Assembly (NCBI GenBank): GCA_030645615.1
Contig: JAUSNB010000058.1
Span: forward strand, 1-32,969
DNA from: Actinomycetota bacterium
Lineage (GTDB): Bacteria > Actinomycetota > Actinomycetes > S36-B12
Length of the DNA: 32,969 bases
Direction: 5' to 3'
Shown: positions 20,912 to 28,080 of the stretch, piece after piece
Numbering within the stretch: the stretch's first letter is position 1
How the letters are laid out: each line of letters starts with the position of its first letter
Made by a program: the position numbers and the translations under genes
The notes under the pieces: generated by a model
The model's input: the letters and a program-made list of their open reading frames with translations, nothing else
The model's database searches: none
What the model was told of the DNA's origin: nothing

Positions 20912-22444
20912 ATGAGCGACACCTGGGTGCCCGTGGATCCTGCCGATGACGGCGAGGATTCCCTCGACGACATCGGATCCTTCGAGGCGGAGGACACCGA
21001 CCTCGACGAGGCCGCCGACGACGTGGGCGAGGCCGCCCTCGCTGCCGCCTTGGCGGCGGCCCGGACCGAGTTCGGCGACTTCGAGGCCGAGCTCGGCGAG
21101 CTCATGCGACCCGGCGGGGAGCACTCCGGCATGCCGGTGCTCGCCGTCGTGGGCCGGCCGAATGTGGGCAAGTCGACCCTCGTCAACCGCATGATCGGCC
21201 GCCGCGAGGCCGTCACGGAGGACGTCCCCGGCGTCACCCGTGACCGGGTCACCTACGAGGCGGAGTGGAATGGCCGCCGGTTCATCCTCATCGACACGGG
21301 CGGCTGGGACCGCAAGGCCCGTGGCATGGGAGCCCTTGTCGCGGCCCAGGCCGAGCGGGCGATCAACGAGGCCGACGCCGTGCTGTTCATCGTCGACGCC
21401 AAGGTCGGGCCGACGGACATCGACGAGGCCGTCGTGCAGGTGCTGCGCAAGGCCGGCAAGCCGGTGCTGCTGGTGGCCAACAAGGTCGACGACGAGGCCA
21501 CGGAGCTCGAGGCCGCGTCGCTGTGGTCGCTCGGGCTGGGGGAGCCGCATACCGTGTCGGCACTGCATGGCCGCGGGGCCGGCGACCTGCTGGACGCCGC
21601 CGTTGCCATGCTTCCCGAGAATGGGGCGGGGCTCTCGCGCCAGGGCGGGCCGCGGCGCGTGGCCCTCCTCGGGAAGCCCAACGTCGGCAAGTCCTCCCTC
21701 CTGAATCAGCTCGCAGGTGGCGAGCGGGTCGTCGTCGACAGCGTCGCCGGGACGACCGTGGATCCCGTCGATGAGCTCATCGAGCTCAAGGGCACCTGGT
21801 GGTGGTTCGTCGACACCGCGGGCATCCGCCGCCGCGCCCGCGAGGCCAGCGGCCACGAGTACTACGCGACCCTCCGCACCCAGGCCGCGCTGGACCGGGC
21901 CGAGGTGGCCATCGTGCTGGTCGACGCATCCGCGCCGCTGAGCGAGCAGGACGTGCGGATCATCCACATGGTCATCGAGGCCGGCCGCGCCATGGTCCTG
22001 GCCTTCAACAAGTGGGACCTCACCGATGAGGAGCGCCGCAAGTACCTCGAGCGGGAGATCGACCGCGACCTCGTGCAGGTGCCGTGGGCGCCCCGCGTCA
22101 ACATCTCGGCCCGCACCGGCCGGCACGTCGACAAGCTCACGGGGGCGATCGAGGCGGCGCTGGAGGGCTGGGAGACCCGCGTCGGGACCGGTCGCCTGAA
22201 CCAGTTCATCAAGGAACTCACCGACGCCCACCCGCACCCGCTGCGGGGCGGTCGGCAGCCGAGGATCCTCTTCGGCGCCCAGGTGCAGGTAGGCCCGCCG
22301 ACTTTCGCGCTGTTCACGACGGGCTTCCTCGAGGCGGGCTACCGCCGCTTCATCGAGCGGCGGCTGCGCGAGGAGTTCGGGTTCGAGGGCACGCCGATCC
22401 GGCTGGTCATGCGGGTGCGCGAGAAACGGTCCCGCCGCAAGTAG
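20912..22444 (+). CDS. der: Ribosome-assembly GTPase Der (EngA)
   Basis: 510 aa from the ATG at 20912, 13 nt after the upstream gene and preceded by GGTGGA. Residues 1-73 are an acidic extension typical of actinobacterial Der. Two tandem G domains follow: G1 GRPNVGKST at 81-89 with DTGGWD and NKVDD, and a second GKPNVGKSS with DTAGIRR and NKWD. The C-terminus is a KH-like domain. Der matures the 50S subunit. It closes the plus-strand housekeeping block; the next genes are convergent. Confidence 0.96.
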   Translation: MSDTWVPVDPADDGEDSLDDIGSFEAEDTDLDEAADDVGEAALAAALAAARTEFGDFEAELGELMRPGGEHSGMPVLAVVGRPNVGKSTLVNRMIGRREAVTEDVPGVTRDRVTYEAEWNGRRFILIDTGGWDRKARGMGALVAAQAERAINEADAVLFIVDAKVGPTDIDEAVVQVLRKAGKPVLLVANKVDDEATELEAASLWSLGLGEPHTVSALHGRGAGDLLDAAVAMLPENGAGLSRQGGPRRVALLGKPNVGKSSLLNQLAGGERVVVDSVAGTTVDPVDELIELKGTWWWFVDTAGIRRRAREASGHEYYATLRTQAALDRAEVAIVLVDASAPLSEQDVRIIHMVIEAGRAMVLAFNKWDLTDEERRKYLEREIDRDLVQVPWAPRVNISARTGRHVDKLTGAIEAALEGWETRVGTGRLNQFIKELTDAHPHPLRGGRQPRILFGAQVQVGPPTFALFTTGFLEAGYRRFIERRLREEFGFEGTPIRLVMRVREKRSRRK

Positions 22445-22456
22445 CCGGGCCCTCGG

Positions 22457-23011
22457 TCAGGCCAGGATGATGAATCCGGCGATGCCTCCGCCGAGCACGA
22501 GCAGCGCCGGACTGACCTTGGTGAACTGCGCGAGGATCGAGATGAGCGCCGCGATTCCGATGATCGTCGCGAAGGCGACTGCCTCCGTCTGGCGGGTGCC
22601 GTCGGACAGGGTCCCCAGTGCGGTGACGAGGTTCCAGGCGCCGACGGTCAGCAGGGCCACGGTGATCGGGGCCAGACCCGTCTTGACTGCCGTCTTCACG
22701 GGCGAGGGCTTCCAGCGGGCCCACGCCATCCCCGCGACGACGACGAGGATCGACGAGGGGATGACGAAGGCCAGGCCCGCCACCAGGCCGCCGGGCACGC
22801 CCGCGACGTTGTACCCGATGCCCGCGACGTACATGGTCGACGGACCTGGGGCGATCTGGCCCAGGGCATAGATCTGCAGGAAGCCCTCGCTGTCGACCCA
22901 GCCGGCCTGGATGGCGTGCTGCTGGATCGCCGGGAGGGTGGCGTTGCCCCCGCCGACCGCGAGCAGCGAGATACCGGCGAAGAAGATGGCCAACTGCAGC
23001 AGGTCGCTCAT
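22457..23011 (-). CDS. CHR-domain transporter, second half (chromate-type)
   Basis: 184 aa from the ATG at 23011, overlapping the stop of its partner (ATGA). It contains the CHR motif pattern FFAGISLLAVGGGNATLPAI, then ALGQIAPGPSTMYVAGIGY and GLVAGLAFVIPS, and several hydrophobic helices to the C-terminus. Short CHR proteins work as pairs of opposite topology and together equal one ChrA, which exports chromate or related anions with proton motive force; the true substrate is not shown by sequence. The stop is 13 nt from der, convergent. Confidence 0.87.
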   Translation of the reverse strand: MSDLLQLAIFFAGISLLAVGGGNATLPAIQQHAIQAGWVDSEGFLQIYALGQIAPGPSTMYVAGIGYNVAGVPGGLVAGLAFVIPSSILVVVAGMAWARWKPSPVKTAVKTGLAPITVALLTVGAWNLVTALGTLSDGTRQTEAVAFATIIGIAALISILAQFTKVSPALLVLGGGIAGFIILA

Positions 23012-23598
23012 GAGCCGTCCGCCTTGCCGTGGGTCTCCTGGGCACGCTTGGCCTTCAGGTAGTGCAGCCCGACGCCCAGGCTGCCGAACAGCGCGATGGC
23101 GACGAGCAGGGACGGCTTGAGCCACAGGATGAGTCCCACGGCCGCGACGGTGAGCCCGATGTCCATGGGCTTGCGCAGGTGTGCTCGGCCCATCTGCCCG
23201 GCGTTCGCGATGGACAGCCCCGCGGCGGCGGCGCCGAACCCAGCCAGCACCGCGTTGAAGCCTGGGCCGCCGGCCCGGCCCAGGACGAAGGCAACCAGCG
23301 CGATGTTCGCCACGACGGCGGGGAAGACCAGCCCGGTGAACCCAAGGATGGCGCCCAGGGTGCCGCGCAGCAGGCGGCTGAGCATGAGGACCAGGTTGAT
23401 GACGTTGGGACCGGGCAGGGCCTGTGCGACTTCCATGCACTCGAGGAACTCGTCCTCGGTTACCCACCTGCGGCGATTGACGAAGACCAGGCGGACGTAC
23501 GCCGTCAGCCCGCCGCCGAAGCTCGTGACCCCGATGACCAGGCACTGCCAGAACAGCAGCAGCGCCGAGGGGGCGTCAGTTCGCGTCTGGCGCGGCAC
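23008..23598 (-). CDS. CHR-domain transporter, first half (chromate-type)
   Basis: 196 aa from the GTG at 23598, chosen because AAGGA lies 8 nt upstream; an ATG at 23673 also opens the frame but adds a low-complexity Arg/Thr tail that is the shadow of the upstream gene. CHR motifs: FWQCLVIGVTSFGGGLTAYVRL, WVTEDEFLECMEVAQALPGPN, LGFTGLVFPA. Six or so membrane segments. The start lies 23 nt inside the upstream HIT-like gene and the stop overlaps the second CHR gene, so the three genes are likely cotranslated. Confidence 0.86.
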   Translation of the reverse strand: MPRQTRTDAPSALLLFWQCLVIGVTSFGGGLTAYVRLVFVNRRRWVTEDEFLECMEVAQALPGPNVINLVLMLSRLLRGTLGAILGFTGLVFPAVVANIALVAFVLGRAGGPGFNAVLAGFGAAAAGLSIANAGQMGRAHLRKPMDIGLTVAAVGLILWLKPSLLVAIALFGSLGVGLHYLKAKRAQETHGKADGS

Positions 23599-24385
23599 CC
23601 TTGTGGTCCTTGCCCTTGTGCTCCTTGTGGTCGTGGTTCTTCTTCTTCTCCCCGCTGTCCAGCGCCTTGCCACCGGCCAACAGGTGCACGTGCACCCACG
23701 CGGTGTGCTGATAGGGCGGGCGCACGTTCATGTAGGTCGTGTAGGCCGGGATGTTCAGCCGGGTCGCGGTCTCGCGGATGCCCCCGATGAGGGACAGCCA
23801 GTCCTGCGGGGTGAACTCGTCGTCCATGATCGTGGTGACCTGGCGGCGGGGGATGCCCACGAGGACGTGGTCGTAATCGGCGTTGTCCTCGTCCTCGAAG
23901 TCATGGAAGACCATGAACTCGTCGTTGGCGTACACGACCTCGACGCGGCGGCGAAGCTGGACGATCTCGGCGAAGTGGCCGATGTCGCGCGTGTACCCCT
24001 GCTCGTCGGGCTCCCCCTTGAGGGTCTTCGACTTGCTGCGGCTCAGGTGCATGCACAGCCACGGCTGCTTCTGGTACGGCGGGTGGACCGGGGTGTCGAT
24101 GCGGAAGCCCTGGTCGGCTGCCCAGCCGAAGTGCGCGGGCACCGCCCGGATCGCGGTGAGCATCCCGAGCCAGCGGATGGCGTCGCTGAAGTCGAGAGCG
24201 GCAATGCTGGAGATCGGGTCGCGCGGAATGATGGTCACCCGCGTGGTGTCGTCGTCGCTGCCGTCCTCGAAAGCGACGACGTGCTGGTCCTCGTAGATGA
24301 CCGGTACCTTCAGCCGCCCTCCGACGATGGCGTAGAAGCGGTCCGGGCTCTCGGGATACGCGAAGACCTGTCCGTCGATGCTCAT
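23576..24385 (-). CDS. Duplicated, degenerate HIT-like protein with His/Lys-rich tail
   Basis: 269 aa. Two similar halves: residues about 25-120 (VIYEDQHVVAFED ... VTIIPRDPISSI ... PPYQKQPWLCMHL) and about 145-240 (VVYANDEFMVFHD ... VLVGIPRRQVTTI ... PPYQHTAWVHVHLL). Each ends where the HxHxH motif of HIT nucleotide hydrolases/transferases should be; half one keeps only His113, half two has His232 and His234. The tail after 245 is Lys/His-rich (KKKNHDHKEHKGKDHKG), which could bind metal. No ribosome binding site is seen, and the transcript may be leaderless. It leads the CHR pair. HIT-like is a good guess from the repeat pattern; substrate unknown. Confidence 0.7.
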   Translation of the reverse strand: MSIDGQVFAYPESPDRFYAIVGGRLKVPVIYEDQHVVAFEDGSDDDTTRVTIIPRDPISSIAALDFSDAIRWLGMLTAIRAVPAHFGWAADQGFRIDTPVHPPYQKQPWLCMHLSRSKSKTLKGEPDEQGYTRDIGHFAEIVQLRRRVEVVYANDEFMVFHDFEDEDNADYDHVLVGIPRRQVTTIMDDEFTPQDWLSLIGGIRETATRLNIPAYTTYMNVRPPYQHTAWVHVHLLAGGKALDSGEKKKNHDHKEHKGKDHKGAAPDAN

Positions 24386-24391
24386 GGCCGC

Positions 24392-24397
24392 ATGCTA
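24392..24397 (-). promoter_or_regulatory. Candidate -10 box (TAGCAT) for a leaderless HIT-like/CHR transcript
   Basis: On the minus strand TAGCAT fits TANNNT and ends 6 nt before the ATG at 24385, with no ribosome binding site between. It would place the transcript start on or beside the ATG and make the HIT-like and CHR genes a separate unit from the terC genes. Inference. Confidence 0.4.
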
Positions 24398-24469
24398 GCC
24401 ACGTGCGGGGTCCCATGTGCCCGTCCGGCGGCGCCGGGAGGCGCTGCCGCGCCGGCTTGCTCGAGCGGG

Positions 24470-24898
24470 CTACGGACGGGGGAAGGCGGCGCAGGCAGCC
24501 GCCAGCGCCGCGCGGGACGCCTCGGTCGCGGTCGCGTCGACCCCAGAGCTGAGGGCCGCACCCGCAGAAACGAATGCCTCACGCAGATCCGATATGCCGG
24601 GCAGCCCCGCCGCCGCGCCCAGGGCGGCATCGAGTTGCGCAGTAGCCTCGTCCAGCGCCGCCCTGGCCTCGCCGGCCGGCTGGCCCGGTGCGAGCGCGGC
24701 GACCGCGGTGTCGCACGCCTGCCCAATCCGTTCCGGTGCTCCCATGAGTGACTGCGCAGCATCGACGGCGCCTTGCGCACCGTCGACAGCCTCCTGGATC
24801 GAGCCGCAGCCCACCAGCAGCAGGGCCGCTGCGGGGACGAGCAGTGCGGCGGCCGCCTGCCGTCTCGTGCGGGGTCGGGCCATGGGGGACCTGGTCAT
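24470..24898 (-). CDS. Small Ala-rich lipoprotein
   Basis: 142 aa from the ATG at 24898 with AAGGAG just upstream. Signal peptide with twin-basic start and lipobox LLVGC (Cys at about residue 29), so the mature protein is lipid-anchored outside the membrane. The mature part is helical and very Ala-rich, with two Cys (in GQACDTAV and AAACAAF) that may pair. The open frame extends upstream, but that part overlaps the PGPGW gene. Overlaps it by 4 nt (ATGA), so it is the third gene of the terC unit. Function unknown. Confidence 0.8.
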   Translation of the reverse strand: MTRSPMARPRTRRQAAAALLVPAAALLLVGCGSIQEAVDGAQGAVDAAQSLMGAPERIGQACDTAVAALAPGQPAGEARAALDEATAQLDAALGAAAGLPGISDLREAFVSAGAALSSGVDATATEASRAALAAACAAFPRP

Positions 24899-25170
24899 GG
24901 TGTGCTCCTTCTCGTTCGTCCGATTCGGTCGGAGACCGTTGACGTGACTGCGGCGCCGTGCCGCTTGAGTCGCTGCAGCAGCGACTCGGCCCAGGCGAAC
25001 TCGGTGGCCAGGATCAGCAGGCCCACCACGATGAGCGCGATGCCCGGCCCGGGCAGGACCAACAGCACCACCCCGACGAGGATGCAGGCTCCGCCCCCGA
25101 TGGCTGCGCCGATCCATCTCAAAGGGTGCGGGAGCCGGCGCCAACGCGCCGCGCGGCTCGCCCTACTCAC
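24895..25170 (-). CDS. PGPGW/TIGR02611-like small membrane protein
   Basis: 91 aa, GTG start at 25170 overlapping the terC stop by 8 nt. The middle has two hydrophobic stretches (ACILVGVVLLVLPGPGIALIVVGLLILATEF) around an LPGPG turn, followed by WAESLLQRLKR. This is the pattern of a small actinobacterial transmembrane family with no assigned role. Both ends are basic. The overlap with terC upstream and the lipoprotein downstream means it is made under the same manganese-responsive leader. Confidence 0.83.
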   Translation of the reverse strand: MSRASRAARWRRLPHPLRWIGAAIGGGACILVGVVLLVLPGPGIALIVVGLLILATEFAWAESLLQRLKRHGAAVTSTVSDRIGRTRRSTP

Positions 25171-26146
25171 GCACGTCCTCCTTCTCTGTCTCCTGCCGGC
25201 CCGCCTCGTCCGTCGTGGCCTCCGCTACCGAGACCGCGGCCCTGGTCGCGATGAGACTGGCGACCACGGACGCGGTGATGATGGCCACGACGATGCCCAA
25301 ACTCAAGACCGTGGGGATCTTCACGAAGGCATGGCTGACGATCATCTTGATGCCGACCCAGACGAGGACGAGCGACAGCCCGAGCTTCAGGTAGATGAAG
25401 CGGTGCATCAGGTCGGCGAGAAGGAAGTACATGGCGCGCAAGCCGAGGATCGCGAATGCGTTGCTGGCGAAGACGAGGAAGGGCTCCTGGGTCACGGCGA
25501 AGATCGCCGGGATCGAGTCCACCGCGAAGATGATGTCGGTGACCTCGACGATGACCAGCACGGCAAGCAATGGCGTGGCGACCAGTGCCCCCCTGCGACG
25601 GATCCAGAACCTCTGGCCGTGGTACTCCTCGGTCGTCGGCACGAAGCGCCGGAACAGCCTGAGCGTCTTGGATTGCGACATGTCGATGTGCTCGTTGCGC
25701 TGGCGGAGCATCTTGATGCCGGTGAGTATGAGGAAGGCCCCGAATACGTAGAGGACCCAGGCCGCGCTGGCGATCAGGGCGGAGCCGGCCGCGATGAAGA
25801 TCGCCCGGAACACGAGGGCATCGACCACGCCGTAGAAGAGCACGCGGTGCTGATACTGCTTCGGGACGGCGAAGTAGCCGAAGATCACGGCCCAGACGAA
25901 CACGTTGTCAACGGCCAGGGACTTCTCGATGATGTAGCCGGCGAAGTACTGCAGGCCGAACTCGGACCCGTAGCCCCACCAGATGACACCGCCCACGACC
26001 AGGCCGATGGCCACCCAGATGACCGACCAGGTGGCCGCCTCGCGGAGCCGGATCTCGTGGGCATCACGGTGCATGAACAGATCGGCAAGCAGCATTGCCA
26101 CGATGGCGGAGATCAGGGCCACCCACACCCATAGGGAGACGTCCAC
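25163..26146 (-). CDS. terC: TerC-family membrane protein, probable Mn2+ exporter
   Basis: 327 aa from the GTG at 26146, which has AAGGAG at 26151-26156 on its strand; a frame from 26176 would start inside the riboswitch. Typical TerC blocks: EKSLAVDNVFVWAVIFGYFAVP and VEVTDIIFAVDSIPAIFAVTQEPFLVFASNAFAILGLRAMYFL, with the acidic residues that coordinate metal in the membrane. About eight to nine membrane segments. Family members under yybP-ykoY riboswitches export manganese, sometimes to supply exported Mn enzymes. First gene of an overlapping three-gene unit. Confidence 0.93.
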   Translation of the reverse strand: MDVSLWVWVALISAIVAMLLADLFMHRDAHEIRLREAATWSVIWVAIGLVVGGVIWWGYGSEFGLQYFAGYIIEKSLAVDNVFVWAVIFGYFAVPKQYQHRVLFYGVVDALVFRAIFIAAGSALIASAAWVLYVFGAFLILTGIKMLRQRNEHIDMSQSKTLRLFRRFVPTTEEYHGQRFWIRRRGALVATPLLAVLVIVEVTDIIFAVDSIPAIFAVTQEPFLVFASNAFAILGLRAMYFLLADLMHRFIYLKLGLSLVLVWVGIKMIVSHAFVKIPTVLSLGIVVAIITASVVASLIATRAAVSVAEATTDEAGRQETEKEDVRE

Positions 26147-26173
26147 GTGACTCCTTGTGTCGCAGTTGCACGG

Positions 26174-26270
26174 CACAAGGTCTCTCGCCGCCGGCGCCTA
26201 GGCCGACCCACTGGCCGGGTGCCGGGGCACCGTATTGACGACCAGTGGCGAAGGGATACTCCCCTTGAGT
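26174..26270 (-). promoter_or_regulatory. Manganese riboswitch (yybP-ykoY type) of terC
   Basis: The minus strand carries the family's 5' block TCAAGGGGAGTA (26268-26257) and 3' block GAGACCTTGTG (near 26184-26174). P1 forms from CAAGG (26267-26263) and CCTTG (26180-26176). An internal helix CCACTGG (26248-26242)/CCAGTGG (26214-26208) and a GC-rich CGCCGGCGGCGAGA loop strand complete the layout. CCTTGTG (26180-26174) can instead pair 7/7 with CACAAGG (26159-26153), which includes the terC ribosome binding site. So metal binding that stabilises P1 should free translation. The 200 nt between this leader and the tRNA gene hold no gene that I can support. Confidence 0.85.
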
Positions 26271-26469
26271 GATTCGACTTTCGCATGGGTAGCCGACTCG
26301 CGCAAATCGAGATCGACTCACACGATGCGAGCGGGTCCGGTCCCAAGCGGACGTCACGGGGCCAGCACGGCCGTCAGGTCGCGACGGGAGGCCCTGCGGC
26401 CCGCGCAGGACAGGCCACTAGACTCGGCGAGTCGTCACCGCGGGGGCCGTTGCCCGTCCGCCGGTGTCA

Positions 26470-26543
<74 letters not shown>

Positions 26544-26548
26544 CTCGG

Positions 26549-26584
26549 AATCCCTCACAACCTCTCGCCGGGTTGTGGGGGATT
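26549..26584 (+). terminator. Hairpin after tRNA-Pro
   Basis: A 14-bp stem with one G-U pair (26549-26562 with 26571-26584) and an 8-nt loop, starting 5 nt after the tRNA. The T tract downstream is short and broken (TTGCTCGTTT), so termination may be incomplete. Confidence 0.7.
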
Positions 26585-26680
26585 TGCTCGTTTCGGGGAT
26601 CTCAACTGCAGTTTCTACCGCAGTTGCCGCCCCAAGTGCACACAGGTGGAACCCCCACCCGCCTAGGGAGCCACACCCCC

Positions 26681-26821
26681 ATGAGCGATGCCGTGATCTT
26701 CACCGAGCAGGAGCAGGACGACCTCGACGGCGACCCTGTGCGGGCGCGGTGGCGCATGGCGAACGAGGCGCGGGCTCGGCGGCTGGCTGACGGCGCGGAC
26801 GTCACGGGCCGTGGCGCGTAA
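26681..26821 (+). CDS. Hypothetical 46-aa protein
   Basis: Starts MSDAVIFTEQEQDDLDG at the ATG at 26681, with TAGGGAG about 11 nt upstream. Charged, acidic head and basic helical middle (RARWRMANEARARRLADG). A longer frame begins inside the tRNA and is not credible. No family recognised; might be a small DNA-binding or phage-derived protein, without proof. The stop is about 50 nt before the pentapeptide gene. Confidence 0.45.
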   Translation: MSDAVIFTEQEQDDLDGDPVRARWRMANEARARRLADGADVTGRGA

Positions 26822-26873
26822 GGAGTTGGATCGGACTCTGCTGAGGCGGCGGTGGGCTGTGCGATCATCTGCC

Positions 26874-27626
26874 ATGCGCATCTCTCGCGTGGTCAGGGTG
26901 GTGTCGGCGGTTCTGCTGGTCTCGGGGTCGGTGCTGCTGGGGGCCGGTGCCGCGTCGGCGGGTGACGTGGCGGCACGGTCGTGTGACCTGACGGCGGACA
27001 CGGTGGACTGTGCCCGGGCTGACCTGTCGGGCCAGGACCTGCGGGCGTATGACCTGACGGGGGCGGTGCTGCCTCGCGCGGATCTGCGCGGCGTGGTCAA
27101 TCACCGTGGTTCGATGGCGATGGCGGTGCTGCATCACGCGGACCTGGGCGGGGCGCAGATGCGCCGGGTGGACCTGCGCAGTGCGGACCTGGGGCACGCG
27201 AACCTGCGCGGTGCGAATCTGCGCGGGGCTCGGCTCGGGCCGCACCCTGACGCGAACACCCCCAGGGATTCTCGCGCGACCCCGGCCTGCGCCCCCACTT
27301 GCATAGGCGCGTACCTGGCCAACGCCGACCTGACCAACGCCGACCTGACCGGAGCAAACCTGAACCTCGCGGACCTGACGGGCGCGATCCTGACCGGCGC
27401 GAACCTGAGTGGCGCGAGCATGACCGGAGTAAACCTGACTGGCGCGATCCTGCACAACGCGAACCTAACCGGCGCGAACCTGACCGAGGCGGACGTGAGC
27501 GGCGCGGACCTGTACGAGGCAGACCTGACCAACGCGAACCTGTACGGCTGGATTGCGAACAGCGCCAGCTGGTACGGGACTACATGTCCCAACGGGCAAC
27601 AAGGCCCCTACCCGTGTACGTCGTAG
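26874..27626 (+). CDS. Secreted pentapeptide-repeat protein
   Basis: 250 aa from the ATG at 26874, chosen because it gives a proper signal peptide (MRISRVVRVVSAVLLVSGSV, cleavage after ASA near residue 29); an earlier ATG at 26811 overlaps the preceding gene. Pentapeptides of A(D/N)LxG type run from about residue 45 to 235 (ADLTNADLTGANL), forming a right-handed quadrilateral beta-helix. A non-repeat loop at about 120-145 contains two Cys, and the end has another Cys pair (TTCPNG, PYPC). Cytosolic members can mimic DNA and shield gyrase, but an exported one cannot do that in the cell; role unknown. Confidence 0.88.
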   Translation: MRISRVVRVVSAVLLVSGSVLLGAGAASAGDVAARSCDLTADTVDCARADLSGQDLRAYDLTGAVLPRADLRGVVNHRGSMAMAVLHHADLGGAQMRRVDLRSADLGHANLRGANLRGARLGPHPDANTPRDSRATPACAPTCIGAYLANADLTNADLTGANLNLADLTGAILTGANLSGASMTGVNLTGAILHNANLTGANLTEADVSGADLYEADLTNANLYGWIANSASWYGTTCPNGQQGPYPCTS

Positions 27627-27850
27627 CCCGCCAGGATGAAACGCTGGCTGGGGCACAATGCTGCCTGCTTGGTGAGGATGAGGTCCAGTTCAGTCACGCA
27701 CGCCTTCTCCGCCCCTGTGATCAGGGACGACGCCTGCGCGTACGGACGCTCCATCTCCGGACCCCCAGTGGAGTTCAGGTCCCCCTGCGCCTGGCCGGAA
27801 CCACGCGCGCCGATGAACATGACATCAGTGCACGCCGGCACCGCAACGGT
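27608..27850 (-). pseudogene. Cutinase-like serine esterase, truncated fragment
   Basis: About 80 residues resemble the N-terminal half of secreted cutinase/esterase proteins: PACTDVMFIGARGSGQ (start of the alpha/beta-hydrolase core with the first disulfide Cys) and ALCPSQRFILAGY (strand before the nucleophile). In real enzymes GY is followed by SQG with the catalytic Ser; here the frame reads GYDVHG and stops, so the nucleophile and the whole C-terminal half are lost. The signal peptide is also missing. The middle is shorter than in intact family members. The end overlaps the stop of the convergent pentapeptide gene by 19 nt. Confidence 0.68.
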
Positions 27851-28080
27851 CGGCGTCGAGCCCCGAGGGTGGCGTTGTTCATCATCCAGGCAGCCGAGGA
27901 ACTGCGGGCGTAGGGCTCAGCGACCGAGTGGTACAGGGCGATGAGATCGTCCGAGGTGAACGCCCCCTGCGGTGGCCGCAGCGCCGCTGACTGACGAGGC
28001 TTCCGGCAGGAGACTCGGCGGCCTCCGCCGCGTTTCCGGCTACTCGAAGGCCTCGAACCAGCGGACTGGGCTTGGGACTA
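27627..28080. other. Gene-relic stretch between pentapeptide and lipoprotein genes
   Basis: This 454-base stretch holds no intact gene. It contains the cutinase-like and phage-capsid fragments on the minus strand, described separately, and then about 60 bases that lead to the lipoprotein stop. A short inverted repeat CGGCGG/CCGCCG at 28016-28030 could be a weak terminator for the lipoprotein gene. Confidence 0.7.
27859..28021 (-). pseudogene. HK97-type phage major capsid protein, fragment
   Basis: On the minus strand, 27960-27859 encodes FTSDDLIALYHSV, then AEPYARSSSAA, then WMMNNATLGA, a pattern typical of the HK97-fold major capsid (E-loop/A-domain region DDL..L..S....Y....AWMMN..TL). Just upstream, a second frame reads LLPEASSVSGAAATAG, which continues naturally into AFTSDD if one G is removed from the run of five at 27963-27967. 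So it is a frameshifted remnant. After TLGA the homology stops and runs into the cutinase fragment. No start codon, no ribosome binding site. Confidence 0.7.

Noticed and set aside
18700-21252. 850-codon minus-strand open frame
   Set aside because: It is antisense to tyrA, cmk, the PlsC-like gene and der, all of which have clear motifs; the product is low-complexity and Arg/Ser/Pro-rich, as expected from high-GC shadow frames.
24773-26134. 453-codon plus-strand open frame rich in His/Asp
   Set aside because: It is the exact antisense of the PGPGW and terC genes; the His/Asp richness comes from complementing membrane-protein codons.
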